DNA of 51,191 nucleotides from Phenylobacterium sp. (lineage in GTDB: Bacteria; Pseudomonadota; Alphaproteobacteria; Caulobacterales; Caulobacteraceae). The position numbers and the translations under genes are program-made. The stretch spans positions 1 through 51,191 of the forward strand of contig JADBZH010000086.1 in the NCBI GenBank assembly GCA_020402585.1. Reading direction: 5' to 3'. Under the pieces are notes generated by a model. The model had not been told where the DNA came from. It worked only from the letters and a program-made list of their open reading frames with translations, and made no database searches. Shown here in pieces: positions 42,755 through 50,784 of this stretch. Each line of letters begins with the position of its first letter. Positions within the stretch are counted from its first letter, which is position 1.

Positions 42755-42942
42755 GGTCTGGCCCCCGGCCTCTCATTCCTTCCGGGGTTATCCCGGCGCT
42801 TTCGATGGGGGCACTATCTCCGGCGGGCGTCCAACCCTCGTGAAGCTGGCGCGCCATCGGGCGTGAATAGAGCGTGAAAAGTGACCAGATCGCCCTGTTG
42901 CGCCTGAATCTTATGATGAATCCGCGTTGACCTTGAGGCCCG

Positions 42943-43434
42943 TCAGTCGCCGGTACGGGTGAAGCCGAAGGCGGCCTGAAGGGCGGCGAGGTCCAGAAGG
43001 TCCCGGTCCCGGGGCGGGTAGCCCGTCTTCAGCCGCCAGAGGATGTCGGCGGGCAGGCAGTCCACGGCCCGTCCCGCAATCACGCCGCGCCCGTCAAAGG
43101 ACCCCGCCGGATAGGCGATGGCCGGATCGTCCGGGTCCATCACCCCGCGCCCTTCGGCGTCCAGGCGAAAGAGGTGCAGGTCGACGCTCCGGCCCCCGCC
43201 GTCCCTGTAGACGGGGTTCCAGGCGGGCCCGCCCGCCTGCCGGACCAGGCCCAGCCCGGCCAGCAGGGCCTCCAGCGCCGGCCTGTCCTCCACCCGCGCC
43301 GCCAGGTCGAGGTCGTCGTGCGGCCGGGTCTGCCGGCCGAGGACCGCATCCACCGCCCAGCCGCCATCGACCCAGACGGGCAGCCCCTGCGCCGCGCAGG
43401 CCTCCAGGACTTCCAGGACATCTTCCGCCGTCAC
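42943..43434 (-). CDS. Nucleotidyltransferase-fold protein (ANT(2'')/Lnu-like)
   Basis: A 163-residue protein of the nucleotidyltransferase superfamily. It resembles aminoglycoside 2''- and lincosamide nucleotidyltransferases: [28 protein letters not shown], where the GGWxVD loop and the Asp-x-Asp pair form the catalytic site, then SVDLHLFRLDAEGRG with a third acidic residue, and CLPADILWRLKTGYPPRDRDLLDL. Chromosomal relatives are common and most have no shown resistance role; some act on small molecules or RNA. GTG start with AGGAG upstream. No mobile element is near it. Confidence 0.75.
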   Translation of the reverse strand: MTAEDVLEVLEACAAQGLPVWVDGGWAVDAVLGRQTRPHDDLDLAARVEDRPALEALLAGLGLVRQAGGPAWNPVYRDGGGRSVDLHLFRLDAEGRGVMDPDDPAIAYPAGSFDGRGVIAGRAVDCLPADILWRLKTGYPPRDRDLLDLAALQAAFGFTRTGD

Positions 43435-43517
43435 TTCGTTTGGCTCCTCCGGAATTGACAGCCCGGGGCTAAGGGTCGCCAGAATAGCCCCTGGCGGATC
43501 CTGCGGGGAGACAGTCC

Positions 43518-43784
43518 TTGAAACACGCTTCCCCCGAGGCGCTCGACCGGCTCGACCCCCTCCTCGCGGACCTTCGCCTCGTGTCTGGTCTCAGGGAAAG
43601 GAAGCGCGGGGTGTTCTACCACCGCTCCGCCGCCTTCCTGCACTTCCACGAGGATCCGGCCGGGCTCTTCGCCGACATTCGCGGAGAGGACGGAGCCTTC
43701 GACCGCATCCGGGTCGACACCGCCGGGGGGCGGGATGCGTTGCTGGAACGGGTGCGGGGACGGCTTCCGGACGGCCAGCGGTGA
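43518..43784 (+). CDS. Conserved-looking 88-residue protein, function unknown
   Basis: An 88-residue soluble protein starting at TTG, with GGGGAG eight bases upstream. The centre reads LRERKRGVFYHRSAAFLHFHEDPAGLFADIRGEDGAFDRIRVD, a compact mixed alpha/beta pattern with several His and aromatic residues. It has no signal or membrane segment, and I recognise no named domain. It diverges from the nucleotidyltransferase gene and is followed after 19 bases by the PhyH-family gene, so these two may be co-transcribed. Confidence 0.68.
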   Translation: MKHASPEALDRLDPLLADLRLVSGLRERKRGVFYHRSAAFLHFHEDPAGLFADIRGEDGAFDRIRVDTAGGRDALLERVRGRLPDGQR

Positions 43785-43803
43785 CGGGCCGCCGGACGCG
43801 CCC

Positions 43804-44580
43804 ATGAACTCCGCCGCCGGCGTCGCCGCCTTCCGCGACCGGGGCCTCTTGCGCCTTCCCGCCGCCGCCGATCCCGCAGGCCTGGCCGCCGCCCGGGCCG
43901 CCGTCTTTGATATCCTGTCGCGCGCGGGCCTCTGGACCGAGGGCGAGGGCTGGACCCTGGCGGGCGCCGACAGGCCGCGCTGGCCCGCCCTCGGCAAGGC
44001 GCCGGCCGCCTTCAAGGACCGCCGGCTGGCCGCCGTTCTGGAGACCCTGGTTCCCGCCGACCTCATCGCCGGCCTGGAAGCCCTGGCAGGGGCGAGGATG
44101 GGAACCGCCGGCGGCCTCAGCCGGCCCCAGCTCCTCTGGACCCTGCCCAACGCCTCGGCCTGGAGCCTGCCCGCCATCCTCTGGCACACCGACGTCCCCA
44201 GAGCGCCCCAGGCCGGCTGCCCCGGGGTTCAGGTCTTCACCTTCCTGTCGCCGGTCGGCCCGGGAGCGGGCGCTACCCTCGTCGCCGCCGGCTCGCACCG
44301 GCTGCTCAATGACCAGGGCGAGCTGAGGTCGAAGGCCATCAAGGCCCGGCTGCGCGCCCTGCCACCCTTCGCCCGCCTGATGGACCCGGTCCACCCCGAC
44401 CGCCCAGCTGCCCCCGGCCCCCTGGGCGAGACTGACGGCGTGCCCATCGAAGTGGTGGAGCTGACCGGCGCCCCCGGCGACCTCTGGCTGATGGACATGC
44501 GGGCCCTGCACACCGCCGCGCCGAATGCGTCACCGGCGCCGAGGCTGATGATGACTTGGCGGTTTCTAAGGGAGGGGTGA
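43804..44580 (+). CDS. Phytanoyl-CoA dioxygenase (PhyH) family protein
   Basis: A 258-residue Fe(II)/2-oxoglutarate oxygenase-type protein. The iron triad can be seen as HTD (His128-x-Asp130 in ILWHTDVP) and His236 (MRALHTAAPN); the 2-oxoglutarate Arg is probably in the final APRLMMTWRF. The N-terminus FRDRGLLRLPAAADPAGLAAARAAV is the family's first strand and helix. The substrate is not known. The same frame is open upstream to 43735, but the ATG at 43804 gives the usual start. The lower-GC restriction-modification segment begins just after its stop. Confidence 0.8.
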   Translation: MNSAAGVAAFRDRGLLRLPAAADPAGLAAARAAVFDILSRAGLWTEGEGWTLAGADRPRWPALGKAPAAFKDRRLAAVLETLVPADLIAGLEALAGARMGTAGGLSRPQLLWTLPNASAWSLPAILWHTDVPRAPQAGCPGVQVFTFLSPVGPGAGATLVAAGSHRLLNDQGELRSKAIKARLRALPPFARLMDPVHPDRPAAPGPLGETDGVPIEVVELTGAPGDLWLMDMRALHTAAPNASPAPRLMMTWRFLREG

Positions 44581-44662
44581 GGGCTTGACTGAGATGGAAC
44601 AAAAAGCGAACTTCGTGTCTGAAGGGCTTCCTTGCGGGGGGTACCCTGACAAGGAGGTCAGA

Positions 44663-44860
44663 TTGTCTGTCCGACGCATCTTCGAGACTGCGTGCTGTGT
44701 GCACCCAGAATCAGATACCAGATATGGGTTGTCCGATTTCCACTTGGGTGTGGGAAAGTCGGTATCAGGCTCGAGGTTCTGGCCCAGCTCTCTTTCGTCA
44801 AGTCCTACCGGCTCCGAATGCGTGATCTGGAAACGGGCTGGCAAGGAAGGTCGGTTGTGA
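44663..44860 (+). CDS. Possible 65-residue leader protein upstream of dcm
   Basis: A frame starting at TTG (44663), five bases after a near-perfect AAGGAGG at 44651-44657. It encodes 65 residues with two adjacent Cys ([12 protein letters not shown]) and a basic end ([10 protein letters not shown]). No helix-turn-helix is visible. Its TGA overlaps the GTG of dcm (GTGA), an arrangement seen for coupled genes. The frame is also open back to a TTG at 44585. It may be a real regulator, a leader peptide or chance. Confidence 0.3.
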   Translation: MSVRRIFETACCVHPESDTRYGLSDFHLGVGKSVSGSRFWPSSLSSSPTGSECVIWKRAGKEGRL

Positions 44861-45957
44861 CCACTCTTCTCAGGATACTCCGGGAAATGGACTCATCTTC
44901 CGTCTCATCCGAACAGGGGTTCAATTTCATTGATCTCTTCGCTGGGATCGGTGGGCTCCGGAAGGCGGCTGAGTCCGTCGGGGGCTATTGCGCCTTCACA
45001 TCTGAGTGGAACCCTTATTCCCAGAAGACCTACTCAGCGAACTTCCGGGACAACCATCCTCCGGCGGGCGACATTACTGAAGTCGATGCACAGGACATAC
45101 CGTCTCACAATGTCCTCCTGGCAGGATTTCCCTGCCAGCCGTTCTCGATTGCGGGTGTATCGAAGAAGAACTCACTTGGGCGAAGCCACGGGTTTGCGGA
45201 CGAGACCCAGGGGACCCTCTTTTTCGATGTCGCCCGGATACTGGGAGAACATCGCCCCGAAGCGTTTCTTCTGGAGAATGTGAAAAATCTTCATTCGCAT
45301 GACCGGGGGCGTACGTTCGATGTGATCCTCAGGACGCTCCGGGAGGAGCTGGGATACCAAGTCTGGTACAGGATCATCGACGCGCAGCACTTTGTTCCCC
45401 AGCACAGAGAACGCATTGTTATCGTAGGCTTTAAGGAGAAGGTTCCGTTCAGCTGGGACGACCTTCGTCTTCCGCCCAAGGGCGTCACCCGTCTCAGAGA
45501 CATTCTTCATCCCGAGAACGGCAGCGAGGCTCCGGAAGGGCACTACACCCAAGGGCCCCTGGCGAAGGTCAGCGACAAGTACGTTCTGACTGACCACCTC
45601 TGGAAGTACCTCCGGGACTATGCGGACAAGCACAGGGCTGCCGGGAACGGCTTTGGGTTTGGTCTGGTGGGTGGGGACGACGTCGCCCGGACGCTATCGG
45701 CCCGGTACTATAAGGATGGATCTGAGATCCTCATCGACCGGGGCCCCGGCAAAAATCCCCGGCGGCTAACCCCGCGTGAATGCGCCCGCCTTATGGGATA
45801 CGACGATGATTTCGTGATCCCGGTCTCCGACACGCAGGCGTACAAGCAGTTTGGAAACTCTGTTGCTGTCCCTGTGTTCAAGGAAGTCCTCAGGATCATG
45901 AAGCCACACATCGACAGTCTCGTGGCTGCCGGAAGAGAGGTAAGACTGAGGGCCTGA
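44857..45957 (+). CDS. dcm: DNA (cytosine-5) methyltransferase, Dcm/M.EcoRII-like
   Basis: A 366-residue C5-methyltransferase with the motifs in canonical order: [10 protein letters not shown] (SAM site), [20 protein letters not shown] with catalytic Cys93, the ENV motif in [25 protein letters not shown], the target-recognition region, [29 protein letters not shown] and [13 protein letters not shown]. The extended matches around motifs IV and IX-X are those of E. coli Dcm and M.EcoRII, so CCWGG is the expected target. I start it at GTG (44857) because AAGGAAGG is six bases upstream; a longer frame begins at 44692. Codon use is less GC-biased than in the flanks. Confidence 0.9.
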   Translation: MTTLLRILREMDSSSVSSEQGFNFIDLFAGIGGLRKAAESVGGYCAFTSEWNPYSQKTYSANFRDNHPPAGDITEVDAQDIPSHNVLLAGFPCQPFSIAGVSKKNSLGRSHGFADETQGTLFFDVARILGEHRPEAFLLENVKNLHSHDRGRTFDVILRTLREELGYQVWYRIIDAQHFVPQHRERIVIVGFKEKVPFSWDDLRLPPKGVTRLRDILHPENGSEAPEGHYTQGPLAKVSDKYVLTDHLWKYLRDYADKHRAAGNGFGFGLVGGDDVARTLSARYYKDGSEILIDRGPGKNPRRLTPRECARLMGYDDDFVIPVSDTQAYKQFGNSVAVPVFKEVLRIMKPHIDSLVAAGREVRLRA

Positions 45958-45959
45958 GT

Positions 45960-46412
45960 TTGGGGGATGTTCACGACCCGGCGACGCGGTCACGCAATAT
46001 GTCCGCCATCCGGGCAAAGGACACATTTCCCGAAGTCAGGGTGCGAAAACTCCTGCATACAGCCGGATTCAGATTTCGCCTTCACAAGAGGTCCCTGCCA
46101 GGGTCTCCGGATCTTGTCCTCGCGAAGCACCGCGCGGTCATCTTCGTTCATGGCTGCTTCTGGCATGGGCATGAGTGCAAATCTTTCAGGTGGCCGAAGA
46201 CGCGCGAAGATTTCTGGCGCGCGAAGATCGGAGCCAACACCATGAGGGATCAGCAGAGCCTCCGGGCGCTGCGTTTTGAGGGTTGGCGGGTTTGTCTGAT
46301 CTGGGAATGCGCTTTGAGGGGCGGGGAAAGGATTAGTGACGCGGAACTTTCATCGGTCCTGCAACGATGGTTACGGTCAGACTCCGAGTTTCTTGAACTC
46401 CGGGGAAGCTGA
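45960..46412 (+). CDS. vsr: Very short patch repair endonuclease Vsr
   Basis: A 150-residue T:G mismatch endonuclease that repairs deaminated 5-methylcytosine at Dcm-type sites. Asp51 (LPGSPDLVL), His64 and His69 (FVHGCFWHGHEC) fall at the same residue numbers as the catalytic and metal-site residues of E. coli Vsr. The N-terminus GDVHDPATRSRNMSAIRAKDT and the WECALRG block are also characteristic. It starts at TTG, two bases after the dcm stop, with GAGGG upstream; an out-of-frame ATG at 45967 is not the start. The gene is intact. Confidence 0.95.
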   Translation: MGDVHDPATRSRNMSAIRAKDTFPEVRVRKLLHTAGFRFRLHKRSLPGSPDLVLAKHRAVIFVHGCFWHGHECKSFRWPKTREDFWRAKIGANTMRDQQSLRALRFEGWRVCLIWECALRGGERISDAELSSVLQRWLRSDSEFLELRGS

Positions 46413-46414
46413 CC

Positions 46415-47740
46415 ATGTTCCAGTCTCTCGCCACTCTGCGGGACCGGATGCGCCACGCTGGCGTCGTTCGTCTTTACGCCAAAGTGTTGGCGCCAAACGA
46501 TAATTCGAAGAACCAGGTCTTCCTCGGGTCCGGATTCACTTCTCTGAATCTGCTTCCGCACGGTGACGTCACCACAGACCCCTCGTCAGTATCTGGCGCA
46601 GTGCGGGACAGGGCAAAGGCCGAACTGGGTTTCCTATGGCTTACCTCTGAGGGTCTGAGCGTTGCGCCAGACGCAAAACTGATCCTCTACCCCCGCTATC
46701 CTGAGGTGCGATTTTCGGGGTTCCTCAAAGGCTGTCGGTCAGCCCCCTCGGCGGTCATGACCTCCCGAGACCCGGGCCGGGTCCTCATTCTTGGAGTGAC
46801 CGGCGCTGGAGAGATCATCGGATATGCTTCCGGCCCGGGGGAGCAAATCTCAATGGAGGTCGCCAGGGGACCTTGGTGTTCAATAGGTGTCTTCCTCGAT
46901 CTCTCTGCAGGGTCCCCATCGGAACCCACTGCCAAGGAAGTCCTCCTCGAAAGGCTCCGCCAGATCCATGCGCAAACCTGGATCGAGTCCATGAAACTGG
47001 GACCGGACGGCGCTTCCAAACCATATGCTGCGAGGAATGCTGGCGGTTACACACTTGAGGCGCTTCTGGGGATCAGCCCGAATGGACGCGCCGAACCCGA
47101 CTTCATGGGTTGGGAAGTCAAGCAGTATGCAGTCTCCGACTTCCGCTCATACCGTGCCAAGTCCGCCGTAACGCTCATGACCCCGGAACCCACCGGAGGT
47201 GTTTATCGAACCGAGGGCCCCGAGGCGTTCATCCGGCGGTTTGGATATCCCGACCGCAACGGCCGGGAAAACCGCCTCAACTTCGGTGGCATTTATGATT
47301 GTCTTCGAACGCCGAACCATCTCACCGGCCTCCGGATGTCACTGTCGGGTTTTGACAGTGGGACTGGTCAGGTCACTGACATGAATGGCGCCATCGTCCT
47401 TCTGGATTCCCAGGATACGATCGCAGCGTCCTGGACATTCAAGGGTCTTCTGGCCCACTGGAATCGCAAGCACGCTAAAGCGGCTTACGTCCCTTCGCTG
47501 TATCGGACACCGCCACCCGAGTATGCCTTCGGCGGGAGAATCCTCACCTGCGAGGAAACAGACTTCCTGCTTTTTCTGAAGGCTGTTGAGAGAGGTCAGG
47601 TCTACCTCGACCCAGCCCTGAAGCTGGAAACCCCCGAAAGTGGCGAGTTCAGGATCAAGCGCCGGAACCAGTTCCGTGTTTCCCACGCCGTCCTTCCGAC
47701 CCTCTATCACCGGCATGAAACGGTTGACCTGATCAACTGA
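46415..47740 (+). CDS. MvaI/BcnI family type II restriction endonuclease with N-terminal extension
   Basis: A 441-residue protein. Residues ~205-441 match the MvaI/BcnI nuclease: GGYTLEALLGISPNGRAEPDFMGWEVKQY, with the catalytic Asp229, Glu234 and Lys236 in the D-x4-E-x-K spacing known for MvaI, and a His-containing C-terminal part. MvaI cuts CCWGG and BcnI cuts CCSGG, fitting the Dcm-like methyltransferase beside it. Residues 1-200 are an extra domain absent from MvaI (~246 residues); I do not recognise it. It starts two bases after vsr, so dcm, vsr and this gene form one operon. Confidence 0.88.
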   Translation: MFQSLATLRDRMRHAGVVRLYAKVLAPNDNSKNQVFLGSGFTSLNLLPHGDVTTDPSSVSGAVRDRAKAELGFLWLTSEGLSVAPDAKLILYPRYPEVRFSGFLKGCRSAPSAVMTSRDPGRVLILGVTGAGEIIGYASGPGEQISMEVARGPWCSIGVFLDLSAGSPSEPTAKEVLLERLRQIHAQTWIESMKLGPDGASKPYAARNAGGYTLEALLGISPNGRAEPDFMGWEVKQYAVSDFRSYRAKSAVTLMTPEPTGGVYRTEGPEAFIRRFGYPDRNGRENRLNFGGIYDCLRTPNHLTGLRMSLSGFDSGTGQVTDMNGAIVLLDSQDTIAASWTFKGLLAHWNRKHAKAAYVPSLYRTPPPEYAFGGRILTCEETDFLLFLKAVERGQVYLDPALKLETPESGEFRIKRRNQFRVSHAVLPTLYHRHETVDLIN

Positions 47741-47764
47741 CGGTCACCCGCTGGGAGCAAGGAT

Positions 47765-47783
47765 TTCTCCAAACTGGGGAGAG
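47765..47783. terminator. Weak hairpin between the restriction gene and tRNA-Arg
   Basis: TTCTCC (47765-47770) can pair with GGAGAG (47778-47783) around a seven-base loop, one pair being G-T. It sits in the 48-base gap between convergent transcripts and could end either one. The T-run needed for an intrinsic terminator lies on the wrong side, so the call is tentative. Confidence 0.25.
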
Positions 47784-47788
47784 GAAAA

Positions 47789-47865
47789 TGGCGCGCCCGG
47801 AACGATTCGAACGTCCGACCCTCAGATTCGTAGTCTGATGCTCTATCCAGCTGAGCTACGGGCGC
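47789..47865 (-). tRNA. tRNA-Arg (anticodon ACG)
   Basis: A 77-base cloverleaf on the minus strand. The acceptor stem is GCGCCCG/CGGGCGC with discriminator G and encoded CCA. The D arm starts TAGCTCAGCTGGATAGAGC, the anticodon stem-loop is CAGA-CTACGAA-TCTG, and the T arm is GGACG-TTCGAAT-CGTTC. Anticodon ACG (read as ICG) decodes CGN Arg codons. Its 3' end faces the restriction-modification segment. Confidence 0.97.
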
Positions 47866-47946
47866 GCACCGCCTTGTGGCGAGGGCGCGGAACCTAGTCG
47901 CACGGGCGGGAAAGCGCAAGCGGGGGGCGGGAGATTCCTTCCCCGG

Positions 47947-48984
47947 TCAGCCGTGGCGGTCGCGCCAGGCGGGGGGGCCTTCGCGGGGCGAAGCGTCGGG
48001 CCAGGGGATGGCTTCGAAGACGCCCCGGGCGACGGCGCGGGCCAGGGTGTCGGCGGCCAGGGCGCCCAGGCGGGCGAGGGCGGCGTCTCCGCCCTCCAGG
48101 GGCCGGCGGGCGGTGGAGAGGGCGAAGACCACGTCGCCGTCGAAGGGGGCGTGGACGGGCCGGATGGCGCGGGCCAGGCCATCCTGGGCCATGACGGCGA
48201 GGCGCCTGGCCTGGGCCGGGGTGAGGGCGACGTCGGTGGCCACGCAGGCGATCGTCGTGTTCTGGCGGGCGCCCGCCGGGGGCGGGGCCTTGGACGGACC
48301 CCACTGGCCGGGGCCGGCGCGCAGGCCGTCGAGGGGCAGGCCGCCGAACTCGCCGTCGATCTCGAAGGGGGCGGCCCAGAAGGTGCGGCCGTCCGGGGCG
48401 GTCACCGAGCCCCAGCTGTTGACGCAGACCAGGGCCCCCACGGCGCCGTCCGCCGACAGGACGGAGGCCGAGCCCGTCCCGCCCTTCAGCCCCCCGGCCG
48501 CCGCGCCGTAGCCGGCGCCCGCCGTGCCCAGGGCGAAGTCGGCGCCGGCGGCGGCGCAGGCCCGCCGGCCCAGCTCGCGATAGGGCGGATCCTCGCCCCA
48601 GGCCTTGTCGCCGCCATTGGCGAGGTCGAAGAGGATGGCCGCGGGCACGACGGGCGAGGGCGGGACCCCCGGCCGGTCGGCGAGGCGGAAGCCCCGGCCC
48701 CGGGCCCCCAGCCAGGCCACGGCGCCGTCGGCGGCGGCCAGACCCCAGACCGAGCCGCCGGACAGGACGACGGCGTCGACAGCCTCCACCAGGTTTTCGG
48801 GCGCCAGGGCGTCGGTCTCCCGGGTGCCGGGCCCGCCGCCGCGCACGTCCACGGCGCAGACGGCCCGCGCTTCGGGCAGGATCACCGTCACGCCGGTGCG
48901 CACGGCGGCGTCCTCAGCCTGGCCGACCGCGAGGCCAGGGACGTCGGTGATGAGGTTGCGGGGGCCGGGGGCGGGCGGGCTCAT
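47947..48984 (-). CDS. P1 family peptidase (DmpA/BapA-like, S58)
   Basis: A 345-residue N-terminal-nucleophile type peptidase. The N-terminal part has NLITDVPGLAVGQAED and GVTVILPE..AVCAVDVRGGGPGTRETDAL, the family start, and VLSGGSVWGLAAADGAVAWL. The self-cleavage and nucleophile site is around ARQNTTIACVATDVALTPAQ, where a Thr in NTT is the likely nucleophile. Relatives are aminopeptidases that release D- or beta-amino acids. No signal peptide. The ATG at 48984 has GAGGGG five bases upstream. It diverges from ggt. Confidence 0.9.
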   Translation of the reverse strand: MSPPAPGPRNLITDVPGLAVGQAEDAAVRTGVTVILPEARAVCAVDVRGGGPGTRETDALAPENLVEAVDAVVLSGGSVWGLAAADGAVAWLGARGRGFRLADRPGVPPSPVVPAAILFDLANGGDKAWGEDPPYRELGRRACAAAGADFALGTAGAGYGAAAGGLKGGTGSASVLSADGAVGALVCVNSWGSVTAPDGRTFWAAPFEIDGEFGGLPLDGLRAGPGQWGPSKAPPPAGARQNTTIACVATDVALTPAQARRLAVMAQDGLARAIRPVHAPFDGDVVFALSTARRPLEGGDAALARLGALAADTLARAVARGVFEAIPWPDASPREGPPAWRDRHG

Positions 48985-49067
48985 GTCGCCCCTCAAACAC
49001 CGGATGGCGTTCCTTGTCCACGCGGGCGGGTCTATAGGTCAGGCGGTTCCTGCGTCGTGAGGCCCCC

Positions 49068-50777
49068 ATGCGCCGAATTGCCCTTCTGAAGTCCGCCCTC
49101 GTTTCCGCCGCCGTCCTGGTCCTGGCCTTCCCGGCCCTCCCGGCCCTGGCGCGGGAGGCGAAGGAGACCGGCATGGTCGCCGCCGCCCATCCCCTGGCGG
49201 TGGAGGCAGGCGTCTCAGTGCTGAGGCGCGGCGGCTCGGCGGTGGACGCCGCCGTGGCGGTGCAGGCGGCCCTGGGCCTCGTGGAGCCGCAGAGCTCGGG
49301 CATCGGCGGCGGCGCCTTCATCACCTACTACGATGCCAAGACCCGCAAGGTGACCGCCTACAATGGCCGCGAGACGGCCCCCTCCGGCGCCTCGCCCGAA
49401 ATGTTCCTGGGGCCCGACGGCAAGCCCCTGTCCTTTGTCGACGCCGTGACCAGCGGCCGGTCCACCGGCGTGCCCGGGGCCGTGGCCATGCTGAACATGG
49501 CCCAGAAGGCCCATGGGCGCCTGGCCTGGAAGGACCTCTTCACAGAGGCCGAGGCCCTGGCCGACCAGGGCTTCGCCGTCACCCCGCGCCTCGCCGCCCT
49601 GGCCGCCCGGTCCGTCGCCTGGGGGCGTCAGCCCGACGCCACAGCCTACTTCACCAAGCCCGACGGCCAGGTGATCCAGGCCGGCGACATCCTGAAGAAC
49701 CCGGCCTACGCCGCCACCCTGCGCAAGATCGCCGCCGAGGGGCCCGCGGCCCTGCTGGAGGGCGAGATCGCCGAGGCCATCGTGCGGCGCACGAACGAGG
49801 GCCCCCTGCCCGGAACCCTGACCCTGGCCGATCTGAAGGCCTACACGCCCAAGGTCTCCGAGCCGGTCTGCCGGCCCTACAAGGTCTATGTGGTCTGCGT
49901 GCCGCCACCGCCCTCGAGCGGAGCGGCGGTGCTGATGGGGCTGGGCATCCTCTCCAACACCGACATCGCCGCCCATGGCCCGGATACGGTTGAGGGCTGG
50001 TACCTCTTCTCCCAGGCCAGCCGGCTGATGTACGCCGACCGCGACCGCTATTTCGGCGACCCGGATTTCGTCGACGTACCGGTGCAGGGCCTGCTGGACC
50101 CCGCCTATCTCAAGGCCCGGGCGGCCCTGATCCCGCCCCAGGTCGCCGGCGCGCCGCCCCCTCCCGGCAAGCCAAAGGGCGCGGGCGTCCGCGCGCCGGA
50201 CGCCACCCAGGAGCCCAGCGGCACCACCCACTTCGTCATCGTCGATGGCAACGGAAACGTGGTCTCCATGACCTCCACGGTGGAGAGCGTGTTCGGCTCG
50301 GGCCGGATGGTCCACGGCTTCTTCCTGAACAACCAGCTGACTGACTTCTCCTTCTCGCCCACCGAGAAGGACGGGGTTCCCGCCGCCAACGCCGTGGCGC
50401 CCGGCAAGCGGCCGCGCTCGTCCATGGCCCCGGCCGTGGTGCTGGACCGCAAGGGCCGGTTCGTGGCCGCCGTCGGCTCGCCGGGGGGCAATTCCATCCT
50501 GGCCTATAACCTCAAGGCCCTGGTGGGCGTGCTGGACTGGAAGCTCTCCATGCAGGAGGCCGTGGCCCTGCCCAACCTGATCGCCCGGGGCGCGCCCTAC
50601 CTGTCGGAGCCGACCAAGTTCGCCCCCGGCGTGGTCGAGGGCCTGGCGGCCCGCGGCGTGGTGCTGACGGGATCAGGCGGCGCCGAGGGCTCGGGTCTGC
50701 ACGGGGTGATGGTGGCGCCCCAGGGCCTGTCCGGCGGCGCCGATCCCCGCCGCGAGGGCGTGGCGCGCAAGCCCTGA
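49068..50777 (+). CDS. ggt: Gamma-glutamyltransferase
   Basis: A 569-residue periplasmic enzyme that transfers or hydrolyses the gamma-glutamyl group of glutathione. A signal peptide (MRRIALLKSALVSAAVLVLAFPALPALA) precedes the large subunit with GGSAVDAAVAVQAALGLVEPQSSGIGGGAF and NGRETAP. Autocleavage is expected before Thr386 (EPSG/TTHFVIVD), giving a small subunit with MTSTVESVFGSG, GFFLNNQLTDFS, PGKRPRSSMAPAVVL and VGSPGGNSI. All expected active-site segments are present. It converges on lysK with seven bases between the stops. Confidence 0.96.
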   Translation: MRRIALLKSALVSAAVLVLAFPALPALAREAKETGMVAAAHPLAVEAGVSVLRRGGSAVDAAVAVQAALGLVEPQSSGIGGGAFITYYDAKTRKVTAYNGRETAPSGASPEMFLGPDGKPLSFVDAVTSGRSTGVPGAVAMLNMAQKAHGRLAWKDLFTEAEALADQGFAVTPRLAALAARSVAWGRQPDATAYFTKPDGQVIQAGDILKNPAYAATLRKIAAEGPAALLEGEIAEAIVRRTNEGPLPGTLTLADLKAYTPKVSEPVCRPYKVYVVCVPPPPSSGAAVLMGLGILSNTDIAAHGPDTVEGWYLFSQASRLMYADRDRYFGDPDFVDVPVQGLLDPAYLKARAALIPPQVAGAPPPPGKPKGAGVRAPDATQEPSGTTHFVIVDGNGNVVSMTSTVESVFGSGRMVHGFFLNNQLTDFSFSPTEKDGVPAANAVAPGKRPRSSMAPAVVLDRKGRFVAAVGSPGGNSILAYNLKALVGVLDWKLSMQEAVALPNLIARGAPYLSEPTKFAPGVVEGLAARGVVLTGSGGAEGSGLHGVMVAPQGLSGGADPRREGVARKP

Positions 50778-50784
50778 GCCGAGG

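Noticed and set aside
42585..42857. A 91-residue N-terminal extension of the 198-residue unknown protein
   Set aside because: The ATG at 42584 has a good ribosome-binding site, and the extension competes with the 55-codon frame that fits operon spacing better.
44500..44600. A possible attL copy of the tRNA-Arg 3' end at the left edge of the restriction-modification segment
   Set aside because: Only five bases (TGGCG) match; no meaningful direct repeat of the tRNA end was found.
44566..44844. A 92-codon minus-strand frame upstream of dcm
   Set aside because: It has no ribosome-binding site or recognisable domain and opposes better-supported plus-strand signals.
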